Shown piece after piece: positions 33,201-41,688 of a stretch of 64,000 bases of DNA (its first letter is position 1; each line of letters starts with the position of its first letter). The notes beneath the pieces are model-generated. The model had not been told where the DNA came from. It saw only the letters and a program-made list of their open reading frames with translations, and ran no database searches. Origin of the DNA: Chitinophagaceae bacterium (GTDB taxonomy: Bacteria; Bacteroidota; Bacteroidia; Chitinophagales; Chitinophagaceae); contig JAIXOJ010000191.1 of the NCBI GenBank assembly GCA_027486835.1, forward strand, positions 40,606-104,605, given 5' to 3'. The translations under genes and the position numbers were made by a program.

Positions 33201-35572
33201 CCACCTGCTATCCACACATTATTGGTAGAACCAGGTGTTAACACAGTAGATTGTAAAACTGTACCATCCCATACATTCCAAGTGCTGCTTGCACTATAAG
33301 AACCTGTAGCGGTACTTACAAAATCTCCAGAAGTTAATGAACTGATTGGTAATGCCATTTTAGTAACACTAGTTGCTGCACTCCAAACACTTCCGTGGCG
33401 AACATAAACTGCATAATTATAATTAGTAAAGTTGGTTAGCCCAGTAACTGGTACACCCGTGCCAGTACCTTTATATACTACAAAACCACTACCATAAGAT
33501 GTACCTGAACCATAAACTGAATTTGATGTGTAGCTACTACCATCCCCTGTTGGAGCAGTAATAGTACCTGTAGAGGCAATTACAATTACTTCATCCCAAT
33601 AATTAGATTGGGTTGCATTGAAAGTAGGATTGGTCCATGACAAAACACTCTGTGCTGAGGCATTGGTTGCGGTAAACCCTGTAACGGGTTGCATCGCAGT
33701 TGTCGCACTAGTTGATGTACCCGATGCAGCAGAAGAGTAGGTACTACCATTATAGCTAAAAACTTGATAGTAATAAGTAGTGCCATTGGCGAGACCGGTA
33801 ACTTCTACATTACTTCCAGTGCCAGCAGCCACCAAATAATAGGTATTACCGCCTGAACTAAATGTGGATGCACTACCTAATGCAGCATTTGCACCTGTAT
33901 ATACTGTTGTTGCATCACCACTTGGTGTATAGGCATCACTTGCTGTGCTTGCAAATACCAATATGTTGCTACTAGCACTACCCCAAGTAAGGTATTGTCT
34001 GTTGTCTGTACTGTTTGCAATAGTTAAACTTGTAGGTGTAATAATATTGGTAACAGAACCACTAAGCGTAACTGTTTGGGTGGCAATGCCCGTAGAAGAT
34101 ATGGTTATATTATTGCTTATAAAATTACCAGCAGAAAGACCACTCTTTAAACGAACAAATACTTGATTGCCATTAGTAATTCCACTATTTATCAAATTGC
34201 TTGAAGGCGTATAGGTAAGTGTGCTACCCCACCCTGTAGAACCATCTTTAGAAATTTCCCAGTTGGTATTGTTAGATACCGCTACAGTAACAGAATTACT
34301 GATACCACCAGAGTTTATAAAAAATGATTGAGCTACAGATGGCCCACTCGTACTTTGTACATAAGTAAATCCGGACATAGCAGTTAATGCGCTAACAGGT
34401 TTTGTTAAAGTATTAGAGCTTGTTACATTCAAAATAGGGGTGGTAGTTATATAGTAGTTATCAAAAAAATTAGAGCCTCCTGAAATTACTCCATGAAATC
34501 CAAAGTGAGTCATGGCAGTTGAAGTCCAAGTAGTATTAGTAGTAGGGGTTGTTGTATTTGTGTAAGTAGATAATGTTGGATCTACAGATGTAGTATTTCC
34601 TGAATTTACTGCGGCTAATGTCCATTGCTGCGTAAATGGATTATACGTTACTTTCACGTTCACGTAATCTTGGGCTGCTGCAAAATTGTCAATAGTAGCT
34701 ATAGCTGATCTAGTCAATGAACTTGCGCCACCTGTAAAAGAGCTCAATTCAACTTTATTATTAGTAGTACCTGGTAAAATTGACACTGCATAACCTACAT
34801 TATCATTGCTACCACTATTATTAGTAGTCGTAAAAACACTATTATTAGAAACCAATACTTGAGAAAGGGTTGTAGCTGTTGTATTTTGATTTCTAATAGT
34901 ACTATACCAAGTTACTAATCCAGTATTGTTAGACAAAGTTGACGTAAATGGTGCCAAAACATTGGTAGAAATGCTAGAAAAAGCAGCAGATGCATATCCT
35001 ATTGTACTGCTAGTTTGAAATCTAAGAGCCTGAGAAGCGAGTCCAATAGGACTGCTACCCCCAGTTGTAAATGTAACACTAGGTGTACCTCCAGTAATTG
35101 TTACTGGGGGGCCTGCTGCTGATGTATTTGTAGTAGTACTAAAATTATTTGCATAATAAACATAGCTATTTACTACACCAGCACCTGTAGTATAAGTTCC
35201 ACCACTATTGGTAAGCGTACCGCTTAGGTTGATAACACCAGCAGCAGTCATATTGAGTGTACCACCCGTTTGAATAGTAATAGATGCAGCATTTAGAAAA
35301 CCACTTGCACCAATAGTTATTGTACCACCACTAGCAATAGTAATTGCAAAACCTGTATTTACCACTATTCCATTAAGTGTAATAGCTCTGTTTACTGTTA
35401 TAGTGCCATTAGTTGCGGGCAAACCGCTCGGCCATGGAGCATTTGCAGTTGCAGTGTTCCAATCGCCTGTGCCTGCGGTCGTTTGAGCCGATGCGCATAT
35501 TACGCCAACTGCAAAAAGAAAGATTAGGGTTAGTGTTTTGTACCAACTTGAATTGTAATTGTACTTTTTCAT
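27221..35572 (-). CDS. Giant secreted adhesin-like protein with T9SS type A sorting domain
   Basis: A 2783-residue exported protein, rich in Thr, Ser, Gly, Asn and Val. A signal peptide spans about 1-30 (ending VICASAQ). Low-complexity beta-solenoid-like repeats fill most of it (for example GGTLNMTAAGVINLSGTLTN and many SGTVSV-type short repeats near 2090-2200). Fibronectin-III-like domains lie near 510-745. A module near 2255-2600 begins VQVERFIPKGYRAW and includes NPFLGYRLLVRGDR. The last 80 residues (SIYPNPMVGKTV ... GVYQLNIKSC) are the T9SS type A sorting domain. Surface attachment or biofilm adhesion is the likely role; there are no catalytic motifs. The module near 2255 resembles one in the 58338-63815 protein. 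A perfect terminator follows. The opposite strand holds several long Val/Pro-rich open frames that are shadows. Confidence 0.9.
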   Translation of the reverse strand: MKKYNYNSSWYKTLTLIFLFAVGVICASAQTTAGTGDWNTATANAPWPSGLPATNGTITVNRAITLNGIVVNTGFAITIASGGTITIGASGFLNAASITIQTGGTLNMTAAGVINLSGTLTNSGGTYTTGAGVVNSYVYYANNFSTTTNTSAAGPPVTITGGTPSVTFTTGGSSPIGLASQALRFQTSSTIGYASAAFSSISTNVLAPFTSTLSNNTGLVTWYSTIRNQNTTATTLSQVLVSNNSVFTTTNNSGSNDNVGYAVSILPGTTNNKVELSSFTGGASSLTRSAIATIDNFAAAQDYVNVKVTYNPFTQQWTLAAVNSGNTTSVDPTLSTYTNTTTPTTNTTWTSTAMTHFGFHGVISGGSNFFDNYYITTTPILNVTSSNTLTKPVSALTAMSGFTYVQSTSGPSVAQSFFINSGGISNSVTVAVSNNTNWEISKDGSTGWGSTLTYTPSSNLINSGITNGNQVFVRLKSGLSAGNFISNNITISSTGIATQTVTLSGSVTNIITPTSLTIANSTDNRQYLTWGSASSNILVFASTASDAYTPSGDATTVYTGANAALGSASTFSSGGNTYYLVAAGTGSNVEVTGLANGTTYYYQVFSYNGSTYSSAASGTSTSATTAMQPVTGFTATNASAQSVLSWTNPTFNATQSNYWDEVIVIASTGTITAPTGDGSSYTSNSVYGSGTSYGSGFVVYKGTGTGVPVTGLTNFTNYNYAVYVRHGSVWSAATSVTKMALPISSLTSGDFVSTATGSYSASSTWNVWDGTVLQSTVLTPGSTNNVWIAGGYTVTNSLTTGLNAPQLPSAFIADNSLSNANCKNLYVVNGSLIGTDGTAGQTTPTVVAATGPVNGVFVSGTAIEVGTNGKIGNTNLSPTSNGISFYLVNSGTTKIDNYASQTGGTIDIGRIIIYRDGTGTPTLQIARSINLHYNGGAHGGNYALALQNAFNTISYVRTPTATITIDNGATVTMDKSCYIAPYVATNTTTGVYPVNFTLNVNGTLTFTDGAGNGATNAFTNNGFLAMGSTIANTGSAGTGSFLNIGSTGVINVPEFYPNGSNGVTSTGFSTSYGRNTGINIASGGQLNISTVADFSVAGGQTFSGAGSINFTGTGTYPAPIVYLGSSTGLNAIMASGSKTFNGAATIYSFRAPTAWVNATVYTIGQQVTSNGNIYTITTGGTSGATAPSGTGTFTDNSVAYAYINSAAQATGSSLPATVKGLILSNASGITLSGATTVTDTLRQTSTVLTASSSAAVLTINSLITTLPTFSSTNYIAGPVTLYSAANTSAQTLNFPVGMNSDYLPLSLSFTQAAATATAYTVVPTVGTVTHGYAGLGNVQGVSSSRYYTISAGGNSFTNGSITMSYSTNDDDNIISLATASNIRIAQNTSGLNWTNLGGTGSANVTGTITSTTAFTTLGQFAIGNQTVSLAAPTFSTASGATVSANFTIPYTLSSYDATWQNVLLNGGGSITYGGVVLTKNTDYTVSASGITIIPNIGSNAAVLRASGTITILVAAPGYTTRTISQVVSPGTATKLAITTQPAPSATLDGVVLTTSPIIVVQDAFGNTVTSSTATINATVGSGSSTYFSLGGVTAVAASSGVATFTGITAINRSATNITGFITFTSSGLTSVTSGAGVTPMTIQKPTTYYWVGTPGGVQNATAWSSSATTLWNTALNGSGTTPSSINSTDIYVVDGTNVGGASASTVAVTLRYSGNFSVGQLRIINNAQVALLATAGATSTITVLGANGGSSGDLYIAGGTSSLTTHSNTATAMVLQSGTSFVLASGGTFSVAIGTLTFATGSTATIGGTLNVAATGSGTASVTLASGTTATITGAVVLGSGTSTATLIGVGANSINFNSGSTCTLNTSTNPFGTASTTPVAGIGSVVFANGSLLTITKAFDIFAGTRKVVSFGKTSSLVNNYTSATALLIDGNTFGNLTFTQSVNPTTPGANGFTCNNLTVNSGTFTLAQTGSVNITGNITIATGATLNASPASAVVINLNGTSAQTVTNSGTLTLGANTTLRANNSAGVSLGSSLTIPSTLTLASGNFSIGANTLTFANLTNTGGTLVTTSSSSLSYTGTGSITLPSSITALANLSNAGRMTIGNGSVTLSGNLVNGTGSVVGSASVSGNVTNSGTISGTVSVIGNLTNNSTGTMPGTVSVAGNLVNTGTLSGTVTLNGSSVTAQTITGGTGKITNLTLNNSVSGATVSTGSQSISGTLTVTNGVLNAGSKGIILKSTSIANSAVVAPVTGTGSITGTVQVERFIPKGYRAWRDMAPGVFNTGISAGSIFNNWQEAGSYANAGYGLFITGTTTSNASHAVDATTGLDQTTNSVKSAYTFTNGTWNAVTNAKTTILNPFLGYRLLVRGDRTANLYTTPVSTVGTTGWLLMYTSTALRATGNLITGNVVYSTSGITNSVAGATYNNASFGLNSSSANGFSSVANPYVAPIDWKNIWDNNRAENLTASYYYLDPTIGSAGAYVSYNAITDATSNGSLGTRRYIQAGQAFFVENNSSTAPSLTITEADKAISSTKTTVFGSTSRSRLAINLMKTEGSESKQMDGATLLFDQQFSNGIGREDARKMTNPGENLAINHDGQSLSIEGRLPATANERLPLTLSQLASSDYQFSIDASAFKAENLDVFLVDTIDNSETLLTAAINNISFKVDATDKATYANRFSLVFKAASKSATNPANIATSTMSIYPNPMVGKTVAVRLGSEVAVGKYVVSMYNSLGQQVYTAIINHSGANATETITTSSKLATGVYQLNIKSCTTNQLVATSNLAVE

Positions 35573-36032
35573 ATTTAAATTATTATTGTAACCGTTAGAA
35601 ATGTTATGGGTATTCTCATTTGAGTAAATGGCGTTCTATTCTCGTCTAGGGCGGGGAAGGCATGTAAAGCGTAAAACGGGTGTTTGTCTTTTTCATGAGT
35701 AGCAAGTGTTTTAACATTATTAGCCTTCAAAAACGTAAATTGTTCTACATTTTTTAAGCGGAGTTAATTAGCAATCGATATCATGCAAAACTAATTTGGG
35801 TGGTATAAATAGACCGATAATATTTGGTTCAATAACCCTGTTTTTTTGTTTCAATAAGTAGCAAAAAGGGTTATCCGTATAGCTGATTTACACTTAGATA
35901 TTGAAAAAAAAGAGAAAGGGCAGCGAAAAATGATTCAATATGCTTAATGTTTGTTTTTACTTCTTGAGTAAATAAAAGTCCTGCTTTGTCTGTGCCATAA
36001 AAGTTGCGTTGCTTATTAGCTTTTTGCTTTTG
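35573..36032. other. Gap with a long imperfect stem-loop
   Basis: A 460-base stretch between minus-strand genes. At 35832-35874, ATAACCC followed by a run of seven T pairs with a run of five A followed by GGGTTAT. This gives a long A/T-capped stem that could end transcription coming from the 233-residue gene upstream. The promoter for the giant gene must be between there and 35572; no clear -33/-7 pair is seen. Confidence 0.5.
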
Positions 36033-36734
36033 TTATATTCCTGAAACGGCAATTACTAGTTCATTGCTTACTTGCCCAACTTCTTCATCATCTATGATAT
36101 AGTAGGCTTTATATTTCCAAATAGCAGTTTGTCCGCTGGCTGGTAAAGTAAAATTGTCATCAAAATCTGGTTTCATATCAGTGTAAGGCACTGCACCATA
36201 CCCCTTGCCATCACCTCTATCTATATATAGATGAATGCCGTCCATTTTGTTCTTTTTCCATTTGATTATTGGTTTGCCACCAACCAAGACAAATGAAATT
36301 TCTGGTTTAATGAAATCAGTATCTAAAGTTTGTTCATCAATTCCATCAATACCTAAATCTTTCAAAATTGCTAAAGTGGCATTTTTATTTTTCTTAATAA
36401 GCTGTACTTGATTCATTAATCTGCCGAAAATATCGGTTACTGGACTCGTTGTAAAAGTAGGCGGAGTAGGAGGGGCTGTCAGTGCAGGTAAAGGTTTGTT
36501 TTCACTATCGTCATGCATTAGTTGTTTACCAAGGGCTGTAAGCGATTTAGAATAGCTTTTCAATTCTTCCACATAGTTAAAGAATAGCTCCAAAACCACT
36601 GCGTCTAATGCTACTCTGTCTGTATCAGTCTCGGTAAGGCCAAAAAGAGCGGCATGTTTCGGCAATTTTGAGGAATAATTTTTCAAAAAAAGAAGCTTAC
36701 CAGCTAAGGTTAAATGCAGATAATATTTTTTCAT
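36033..36734 (-). CDS. Conserved-type protein of unknown function
   Basis: A 233-residue protein with no signal peptide or membrane helix. The N-terminal third is helical and hydrophobic-charged (LHLTLAGKLLFLKNYSSKLP). A Pro/Thr-rich linker (ALTAPPTPPTFTTSP, about 105-120) leads to a second helical part with KKNKNATLAILKDLGI. The C-terminal third is beta-rich (FVLVGGKPIIKWKKNKMDGI ... TAIWKYKAYYIIDDEEVGQV) and reads like a fibronectin-III-like sandwich. I have seen similar layouts in Bacteroidota proteins without function, but cannot name a family. It is encoded alone; downstream lies the giant adhesin gene 461 bases away, upstream the 21-bp array. Possible roles include a structural or scaffold protein. 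I do not assign a function. Confidence 0.7.
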   Translation of the reverse strand: MKKYYLHLTLAGKLLFLKNYSSKLPKHAALFGLTETDTDRVALDAVVLELFFNYVEELKSYSKSLTALGKQLMHDDSENKPLPALTAPPTPPTFTTSPVTDIFGRLMNQVQLIKKNKNATLAILKDLGIDGIDEQTLDTDFIKPEISFVLVGGKPIIKWKKNKMDGIHLYIDRGDGKGYGAVPYTDMKPDFDDNFTLPASGQTAIWKYKAYYIIDDEEVGQVSNELVIAVSGI

Positions 36735-36885
36735 GCCTCATGATTTAGACGCAAAATAATAAATATTGCTAAATCACAAAAAAAGAAGTCAATTTTTTGT
36801 GTGGAGGTTGGATATAATCTAATCCATATCCCCCAATCATTTCTAGGATACTAAAAATGAAGAACTACCGCATTATGAATTAGTC

Positions 36886-37074
36886 CTAGGGTTCTTGGAA
36901 TGAAACCTAGGGTAATAGGAATGAAAACTAGAGTACTAGAAATGAAAACTAGAGTACTAGAAATGAAAACTAGGGTACTAGAAATGAAACCTAGGGTGCT
37001 AGGAATGAAAACTAGGGTACTAGGAATAAAACCTAGGGTCCTAGGAATAAAAACTAGGGTACTAGGAATAAAGA
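36886..37074. repeat. Tandem array, 21-bp period, nine units with palindromic core
   Basis: Nine units start every 21 bases from 36886. Each carries CTAGGGTACTAG or a variant (CTAGAGTACTAG, CTAGGGTGCTAG, CTAGGGTCCTAG), then GAAATGAAA or GGAATAAAA. The core is an imperfect inverted repeat, fullest in the unit at 37033 where CCTAGG flanks GTCCTAGG. The period is half that of the two 42-bp arrays. Open frames through it on both strands follow from the period being a multiple of 3 and are not genes. Confidence 0.92.
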
Positions 37075-37250
37075 ATAGTGAAGTTACAGCCATTACGCTT
37101 TGAAGTTTTTTTCAAAAATCACGATACAAAATGAACACAATTCGCAAATGCTATGCTAATTACCTAATTAGTAGTTAGCCTTTAATAAGCGTCCCTTTTA
37201 TAATCTACGCCTATGTGTTTATAAAATGAGATATTGTTCCTATTTCAGTT

Positions 37251-37299
37251 AAGACTTTGCGCCTTCTTTGCGTACGAAACTTTGCGTGTTTTGCGTGGC
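37251..37299. repeat. Short direct-repeat block (TTTGCG, four copies)
   Basis: TTTGCG occurs at 37256, 37267, 37281 and 37290 within 45 bases (ACTTTGCGCC, TCTTTGCGTA, ACTTTGCGTG, TTTTGCGTGG). I recall such blocks as dispersed intergenic repeats in this phylum. The remainder of the 37075-37560 gap is A/T-rich with nothing else recognisable. Confidence 0.6.
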
Positions 37300-37560
37300 A
37301 AATACTCCACCAAGCGTTTACCAAAAAAGGATGTTTGTTATTTTTTTACTGCTTAAAGTTATTATATAGGGACAGTTTTTTTCCAAGTGCTGCAATAATT
37401 GACAAATAAATTTTTGTTCTTCTGACCTTAAAAAAGTCTTCCCTTTTTTTGATTATAGAAAACTGGTTTTTCTCTTTTCTTCCAATATTTCGGCGTTATG
37501 TCACTAATTAAAGTTGCAATCACCTTTGATTCTCAATAATTGTAATTTCAAAAAAACGTA

Positions 37561-40500
37561 TCAACTGGTTTTGTGCTGTAAAATATATTCCGATGGGGAT
37601 ACCTTATAATGTGCTTTAAACCATTTGGAAAAATATTGGGGATTGGAGTGACCAACTGCGTAAGCAACTTCTGATATGTTCATCCCTGAACTGATAAGTA
37701 ATTGAGCGGCTTTTTTTAATCTTATTGAGTCAATAAATTCCTTTCCAGTAGTGCCAGTAATAGCTTTAATTTTTCTGAAAAATGTGGAGCGACTCATGTT
37801 TAAAGTTTGTGCCAAATAATTCGTGTTTAATTCATATTCTTCAATATGGGTTTCTACATATTGGATTAACCTTTCCAAAAATTCTGCATCCTTACTGTTA
37901 GTAGTAATGTCTTTAGGATTTGGAAATTGGTTGTTTATAAAAAGCTGTCTTAGTTTTTCTCTTGAATCAATTAAATTCTTAATTGTTAAGCTGAGTAACT
38001 TTACATTGAATGGTTTGGGAATGTAGTGATCTGCACCTGATTCTATTCCCTCTATTTGACTATCAGAATCACCTTTAGCTGTTAATAAAATAATGGGTAT
38101 GTGCGATGTGTTAATGTCGTTTTTAAGCGCATTACACATTTCTATACCATCCATTAAAGGCATTACAATATCACTAATAATTATATCAGGATGATAGTTA
38201 TTAGCCATTTCAATACCAATTTTACCATTTGGGGCTACAATTACATTATAGTTATCAGACAAGTAATTGCTTATGTTTTCTAGTAGTTCTATATTATCAT
38301 CTACATAAAGAATGGTGGCTTTGGCTGTTTCAAAATCATCTATATGGTTGTTGATTATTTCAATTCTTTCTTCAGGTATATCTTCCAAATCATGGCTCTT
38401 TAAAACTGAATTGAAATCAGATTTCCAAATAATGTTTCCAGCTTTTTCATCATTGGTGTAAACATGCTCTTTAATTGGCAAACTAATAATAAAGGTTGAG
38501 CCACTACCCGGTTTGCTCGTAACTGAAATAGTTCCTTTATGCAAATCAATAAGGCTTTTTGCAAGCGATAAGCCGATGCCGAATCCCTTTTCATAAGAAT
38601 CTTTATTACTATCTATATGATAATACCGCTCAAATATTTTAGAAAGGTTTTCTTTTTCAATACCAATGCCATTATCAATTACGCTTATCTCTATAAATTC
38701 AAAACTTTTGGTAGGGTTAATCAATATTTCAATTTTGCCGCCTGTTTTGGTATATTTTATGGCATTAGAAATTAAATTATTAAATACCTTTTCAAGTGCA
38801 TATATATCAAACCAAATGGTAAACTCAGGATGAAAACTAGTAAATGCCAATTGTATATTTTGCTTTGCCGCCAAAGAATCAAAAGCATCTACTTTGTTTC
38901 TAAGAAAACCAACTATGTCATTTTTACTTACATTAATACGATAATCACCAATTTCAATCTTTTGAATTTCTAATAATTCATTGGTAAGATTCAGTATTTG
39001 GTTAACGTTTTTTTCTATGCTTTTGGCCTCTTTCTCTTGTTCTTTATTTAGTTTTAAGTTAGTAATTAGTCGCTCTACAGAACACACAATTAGCGTAAGT
39101 GGTGTTCTAATTTCATGAGAAATATTGATAAAAAATTGAAGTTTCGATTCATTTATTTTTTCTATTTGTTCATGGTATTTTTTCTCTAAAAGTTCTTTAT
39201 TTTTAATTTTAAGTCGCTTTTTAGTTATGTACGACACTAAGTAAATTAAACCTATCAAGATTGTAAGATACAGGATAAATGCAGGAAAAGATGCCCAAAA
39301 AGATGGGCGTATTTCAAAAGATTTGATTGTAGGCATTGTATTCCAAACGCCATCTTCGTTGGAGGCTTTTACCTTAAAAACATACTTTCCAGTTGGTAAA
39401 TTCAAATACTCTACCATGCGATTGGTAGAAGTTGTATACACCCAATCTTTGTCGTAGCCTTCCAACATGTAGGCATATTTACATTTTGATGGATTTACAT
39501 AATTAAACCCTATAAAATCAAACTTTAGATTGTTTTCAGAATGAGATAAAATAAGTTTGTTGTCTTTATCAAGGGTTCTTTTATTGCCTTCGGTTTTGCC
39601 ATTTATCAAAACACTTTTAATTAATACAGGCTCAATAAAAGTATCATGACTCATATTTTTGGGTGAAAATTCCGATACACCATTAATACCCCCAAAATAC
39701 ATTACTGTATTATTGTCTAAATATGACGCGTGCTCCGCAAATTCGTAGTCTTGAATTCCATCATTAATGTCATAATTTAATATTTCGTGGGTTGATTTAT
39801 TAAATTTAACCAATCCTTTATTTGTTCCTAGCCAAAGATTGCCTTCTTTATCGCTTTGGATAGATTGAAGCAAATTACTTGGCAAACCATTTATGGTTGA
39901 AAATACTTTAACATATAAAATTTTACCAATAACGTTTGTTTTAAAATGAATAAGTCCATTTCTAGTACCAATCCAGTAATTATTGGCAGTATCAAGATAG
40001 ATGTCACAGATATATTTACTGATTGTGTTGTCTTTATACAATTGGTTTATAGAAACAAACGTAGCGATATTGTCTTTGGCATCTAATTCGGCTTTGAACA
40101 AACCACCCATTTCCAATCCTATCCAAACGCAATTTAATTTAGGGTCGTATTTAACGCATCGAATAGTATTTTGAGATTTAATGTCCAGTAATTCTTTGTT
40201 ATTGTAACTTGTAATTTCGGAAACTTTATAATTGTTTGTTAGTATAAAACTGAATAGTTGTTTACCTGTTCCTATCCAGTATTTATTTGATTTACAGCAT
40301 ATCGAAAAAACAGTTCCTTGCGCTTCATTACTTAGGAGTTGTTTTTTAACTGTTACATTTTCTTTATCATAAGTGATCAAGTACAATCCATCTGATGTAC
40401 CTGCCCATATATGTGTTTTATCAATTTCGAATAAAGCAAAAATGGAAAGATTGTTAAGTAATAGTTTTAAATTTTTTTGGCTTTCCTTGTCATAAATGTA

Positions 40501-41688
40501 CAAGCCTCCAAAAAGTGTTCCAAGCCACAATCTATTATAAGGGTCTTTTATTATTGATCGTATATAGTTGTTGCTTAATCCTGTGGATACGTTATTAGAG
40601 TTGTCTGTTAATTGATAATTCTTAAACTTAATAGCAATATTGTTTTTATAAAAAACCCCATTCCCAAAGGACCCGAGCCATAAAGTATTATCACGTGATT
40701 GAAAGATTACTTTAAACTTATTGCTAGGAATTTCAGATTCGCTTATTTTTATTAGCGAAAAATTATTGTTTTTTAAACTTTCATTAGGTATAATAAAAAC
40801 CCCATTTATTCTGGTAGTTACCCATAGATTATTTTTATTATCCTGTATAATGTCTGTAATTCGTGATAAAGAGGTATTTGCATATTGGAGATTAGATTTT
40901 AGGCTTGAATAGATTCCTTTGTTTTCTTTTATTTGATAAAGGCCGTTGTTGTCTGTACCAGCCCATAAATTTGATAAGTTGTCTTTATAAATAACCGTTA
41001 TTACTATTTCTGAATTGTTATCAGGTATTATTTCACTAATAACAGATAGTTTCTTGTCAATTATTTTTGAAACGACAATATGATTATTAGCAATTAATAA
41101 GTAATTATTGTAAGTATCTTTTTTGTATATTCTTATATTTTCTAAGTTGTTCGGTAATTTTATTTTGTAATTATCTACCTCACTACAAAGCTTTGTTGCA
41201 ATTTCATTTGTGAAAAGTTTATTGCCAGGATTTATTTCCCACAAGCCATCATAACTGCTTGCTAGAATTTTCCCATCAATAAGTTTCATGGAAAGAATGG
41301 TGTTTTTAAAAATATTTTCTTTAGTACTAAATTTACTTAGGTTATAGAAAGTTTCCGTTATCGGGTTGAATACTGACATTCCTTCAAGTGTAGAAATCCA
41401 AATATTGCCAGCATTATCTTGTAGAATAGACTGAATTGTATTTCCACAAAGGTCATTAATGGAATCTCCTCTGTAATAAGATTTGAAAGTAAATCCGTCG
41501 TACCTATTGAGACCATAATGTGTACCGAACCACATATACCCAACTTTATCCTGAAAAATTGCCAAAACACCATTTTGGGATAAGCCTTGTTTGTTATTTA
41601 TTTTTTTAAAATTCATATTTGACTGGCCTATACAAAATAGACTAGCCAAAAAGAGAAAAGAGAATAAGGCAAAACGCATTTGAAACAT
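37561..41688 (-). CDS. Hybrid two-component system regulator (sensor kinase, receiver and AraC-type output)
   Basis: A 1375-residue hybrid regulator typical of polysaccharide loci. A signal peptide lies at about 1-21 (Met4 may be the true start). Two seven-bladed propellers of ligand-sensing repeats (GYMWFGTHYGLNRYDG, NLWLGTNKGLVKFN) cover about 25-690 and a Y_Y_Y domain lies near 735-800. A transmembrane helix spans about 805-830. The HisKA H-box FFINISHEIRTPLTLI has its His near 857. A HATPase_c domain (about 960-1075, N-box ISNAIKYTK, GFGIGLSLAK), a receiver (about 1115-1230, DIIISDIVMPLMDG with Asp near 1172) and an AraC-type HTH (about 1275-1375, ISEVAYAVGHSNPQYFSKWF) follow. A single protein spans the membrane, sensing an oligosaccharide in the periplasm and binding DNA in the cytoplasm. 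It diverges from the operon starting near 42539, which it very likely controls. Confidence 0.95.
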   Translation of the reverse strand: MFQMRFALFSFLFLASLFCIGQSNMNFKKINNKQGLSQNGVLAIFQDKVGYMWFGTHYGLNRYDGFTFKSYYRGDSINDLCGNTIQSILQDNAGNIWISTLEGMSVFNPITETFYNLSKFSTKENIFKNTILSMKLIDGKILASSYDGLWEINPGNKLFTNEIATKLCSEVDNYKIKLPNNLENIRIYKKDTYNNYLLIANNHIVVSKIIDKKLSVISEIIPDNNSEIVITVIYKDNLSNLWAGTDNNGLYQIKENKGIYSSLKSNLQYANTSLSRITDIIQDNKNNLWVTTRINGVFIIPNESLKNNNFSLIKISESEIPSNKFKVIFQSRDNTLWLGSFGNGVFYKNNIAIKFKNYQLTDNSNNVSTGLSNNYIRSIIKDPYNRLWLGTLFGGLYIYDKESQKNLKLLLNNLSIFALFEIDKTHIWAGTSDGLYLITYDKENVTVKKQLLSNEAQGTVFSICCKSNKYWIGTGKQLFSFILTNNYKVSEITSYNNKELLDIKSQNTIRCVKYDPKLNCVWIGLEMGGLFKAELDAKDNIATFVSINQLYKDNTISKYICDIYLDTANNYWIGTRNGLIHFKTNVIGKILYVKVFSTINGLPSNLLQSIQSDKEGNLWLGTNKGLVKFNKSTHEILNYDINDGIQDYEFAEHASYLDNNTVMYFGGINGVSEFSPKNMSHDTFIEPVLIKSVLINGKTEGNKRTLDKDNKLILSHSENNLKFDFIGFNYVNPSKCKYAYMLEGYDKDWVYTTSTNRMVEYLNLPTGKYVFKVKASNEDGVWNTMPTIKSFEIRPSFWASFPAFILYLTILIGLIYLVSYITKKRLKIKNKELLEKKYHEQIEKINESKLQFFINISHEIRTPLTLIVCSVERLITNLKLNKEQEKEAKSIEKNVNQILNLTNELLEIQKIEIGDYRINVSKNDIVGFLRNKVDAFDSLAAKQNIQLAFTSFHPEFTIWFDIYALEKVFNNLISNAIKYTKTGGKIEILINPTKSFEFIEISVIDNGIGIEKENLSKIFERYYHIDSNKDSYEKGFGIGLSLAKSLIDLHKGTISVTSKPGSGSTFIISLPIKEHVYTNDEKAGNIIWKSDFNSVLKSHDLEDIPEERIEIINNHIDDFETAKATILYVDDNIELLENISNYLSDNYNVIVAPNGKIGIEMANNYHPDIIISDIVMPLMDGIEMCNALKNDINTSHIPIILLTAKGDSDSQIEGIESGADHYIPKPFNVKLLSLTIKNLIDSREKLRQLFINNQFPNPKDITTNSKDAEFLERLIQYVETHIEEYELNTNYLAQTLNMSRSTFFRKIKAITGTTGKEFIDSIRLKKAAQLLISSGMNISEVAYAVGHSNPQYFSKWFKAHYKVSPSEYILQHKTS

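Noticed and set aside
36851..37103. Repetitive open frames on both strands across the 21-bp array
   Set aside because: Produced by a period divisible by 3; the translations are simple repeats of seven residues with no start signal.
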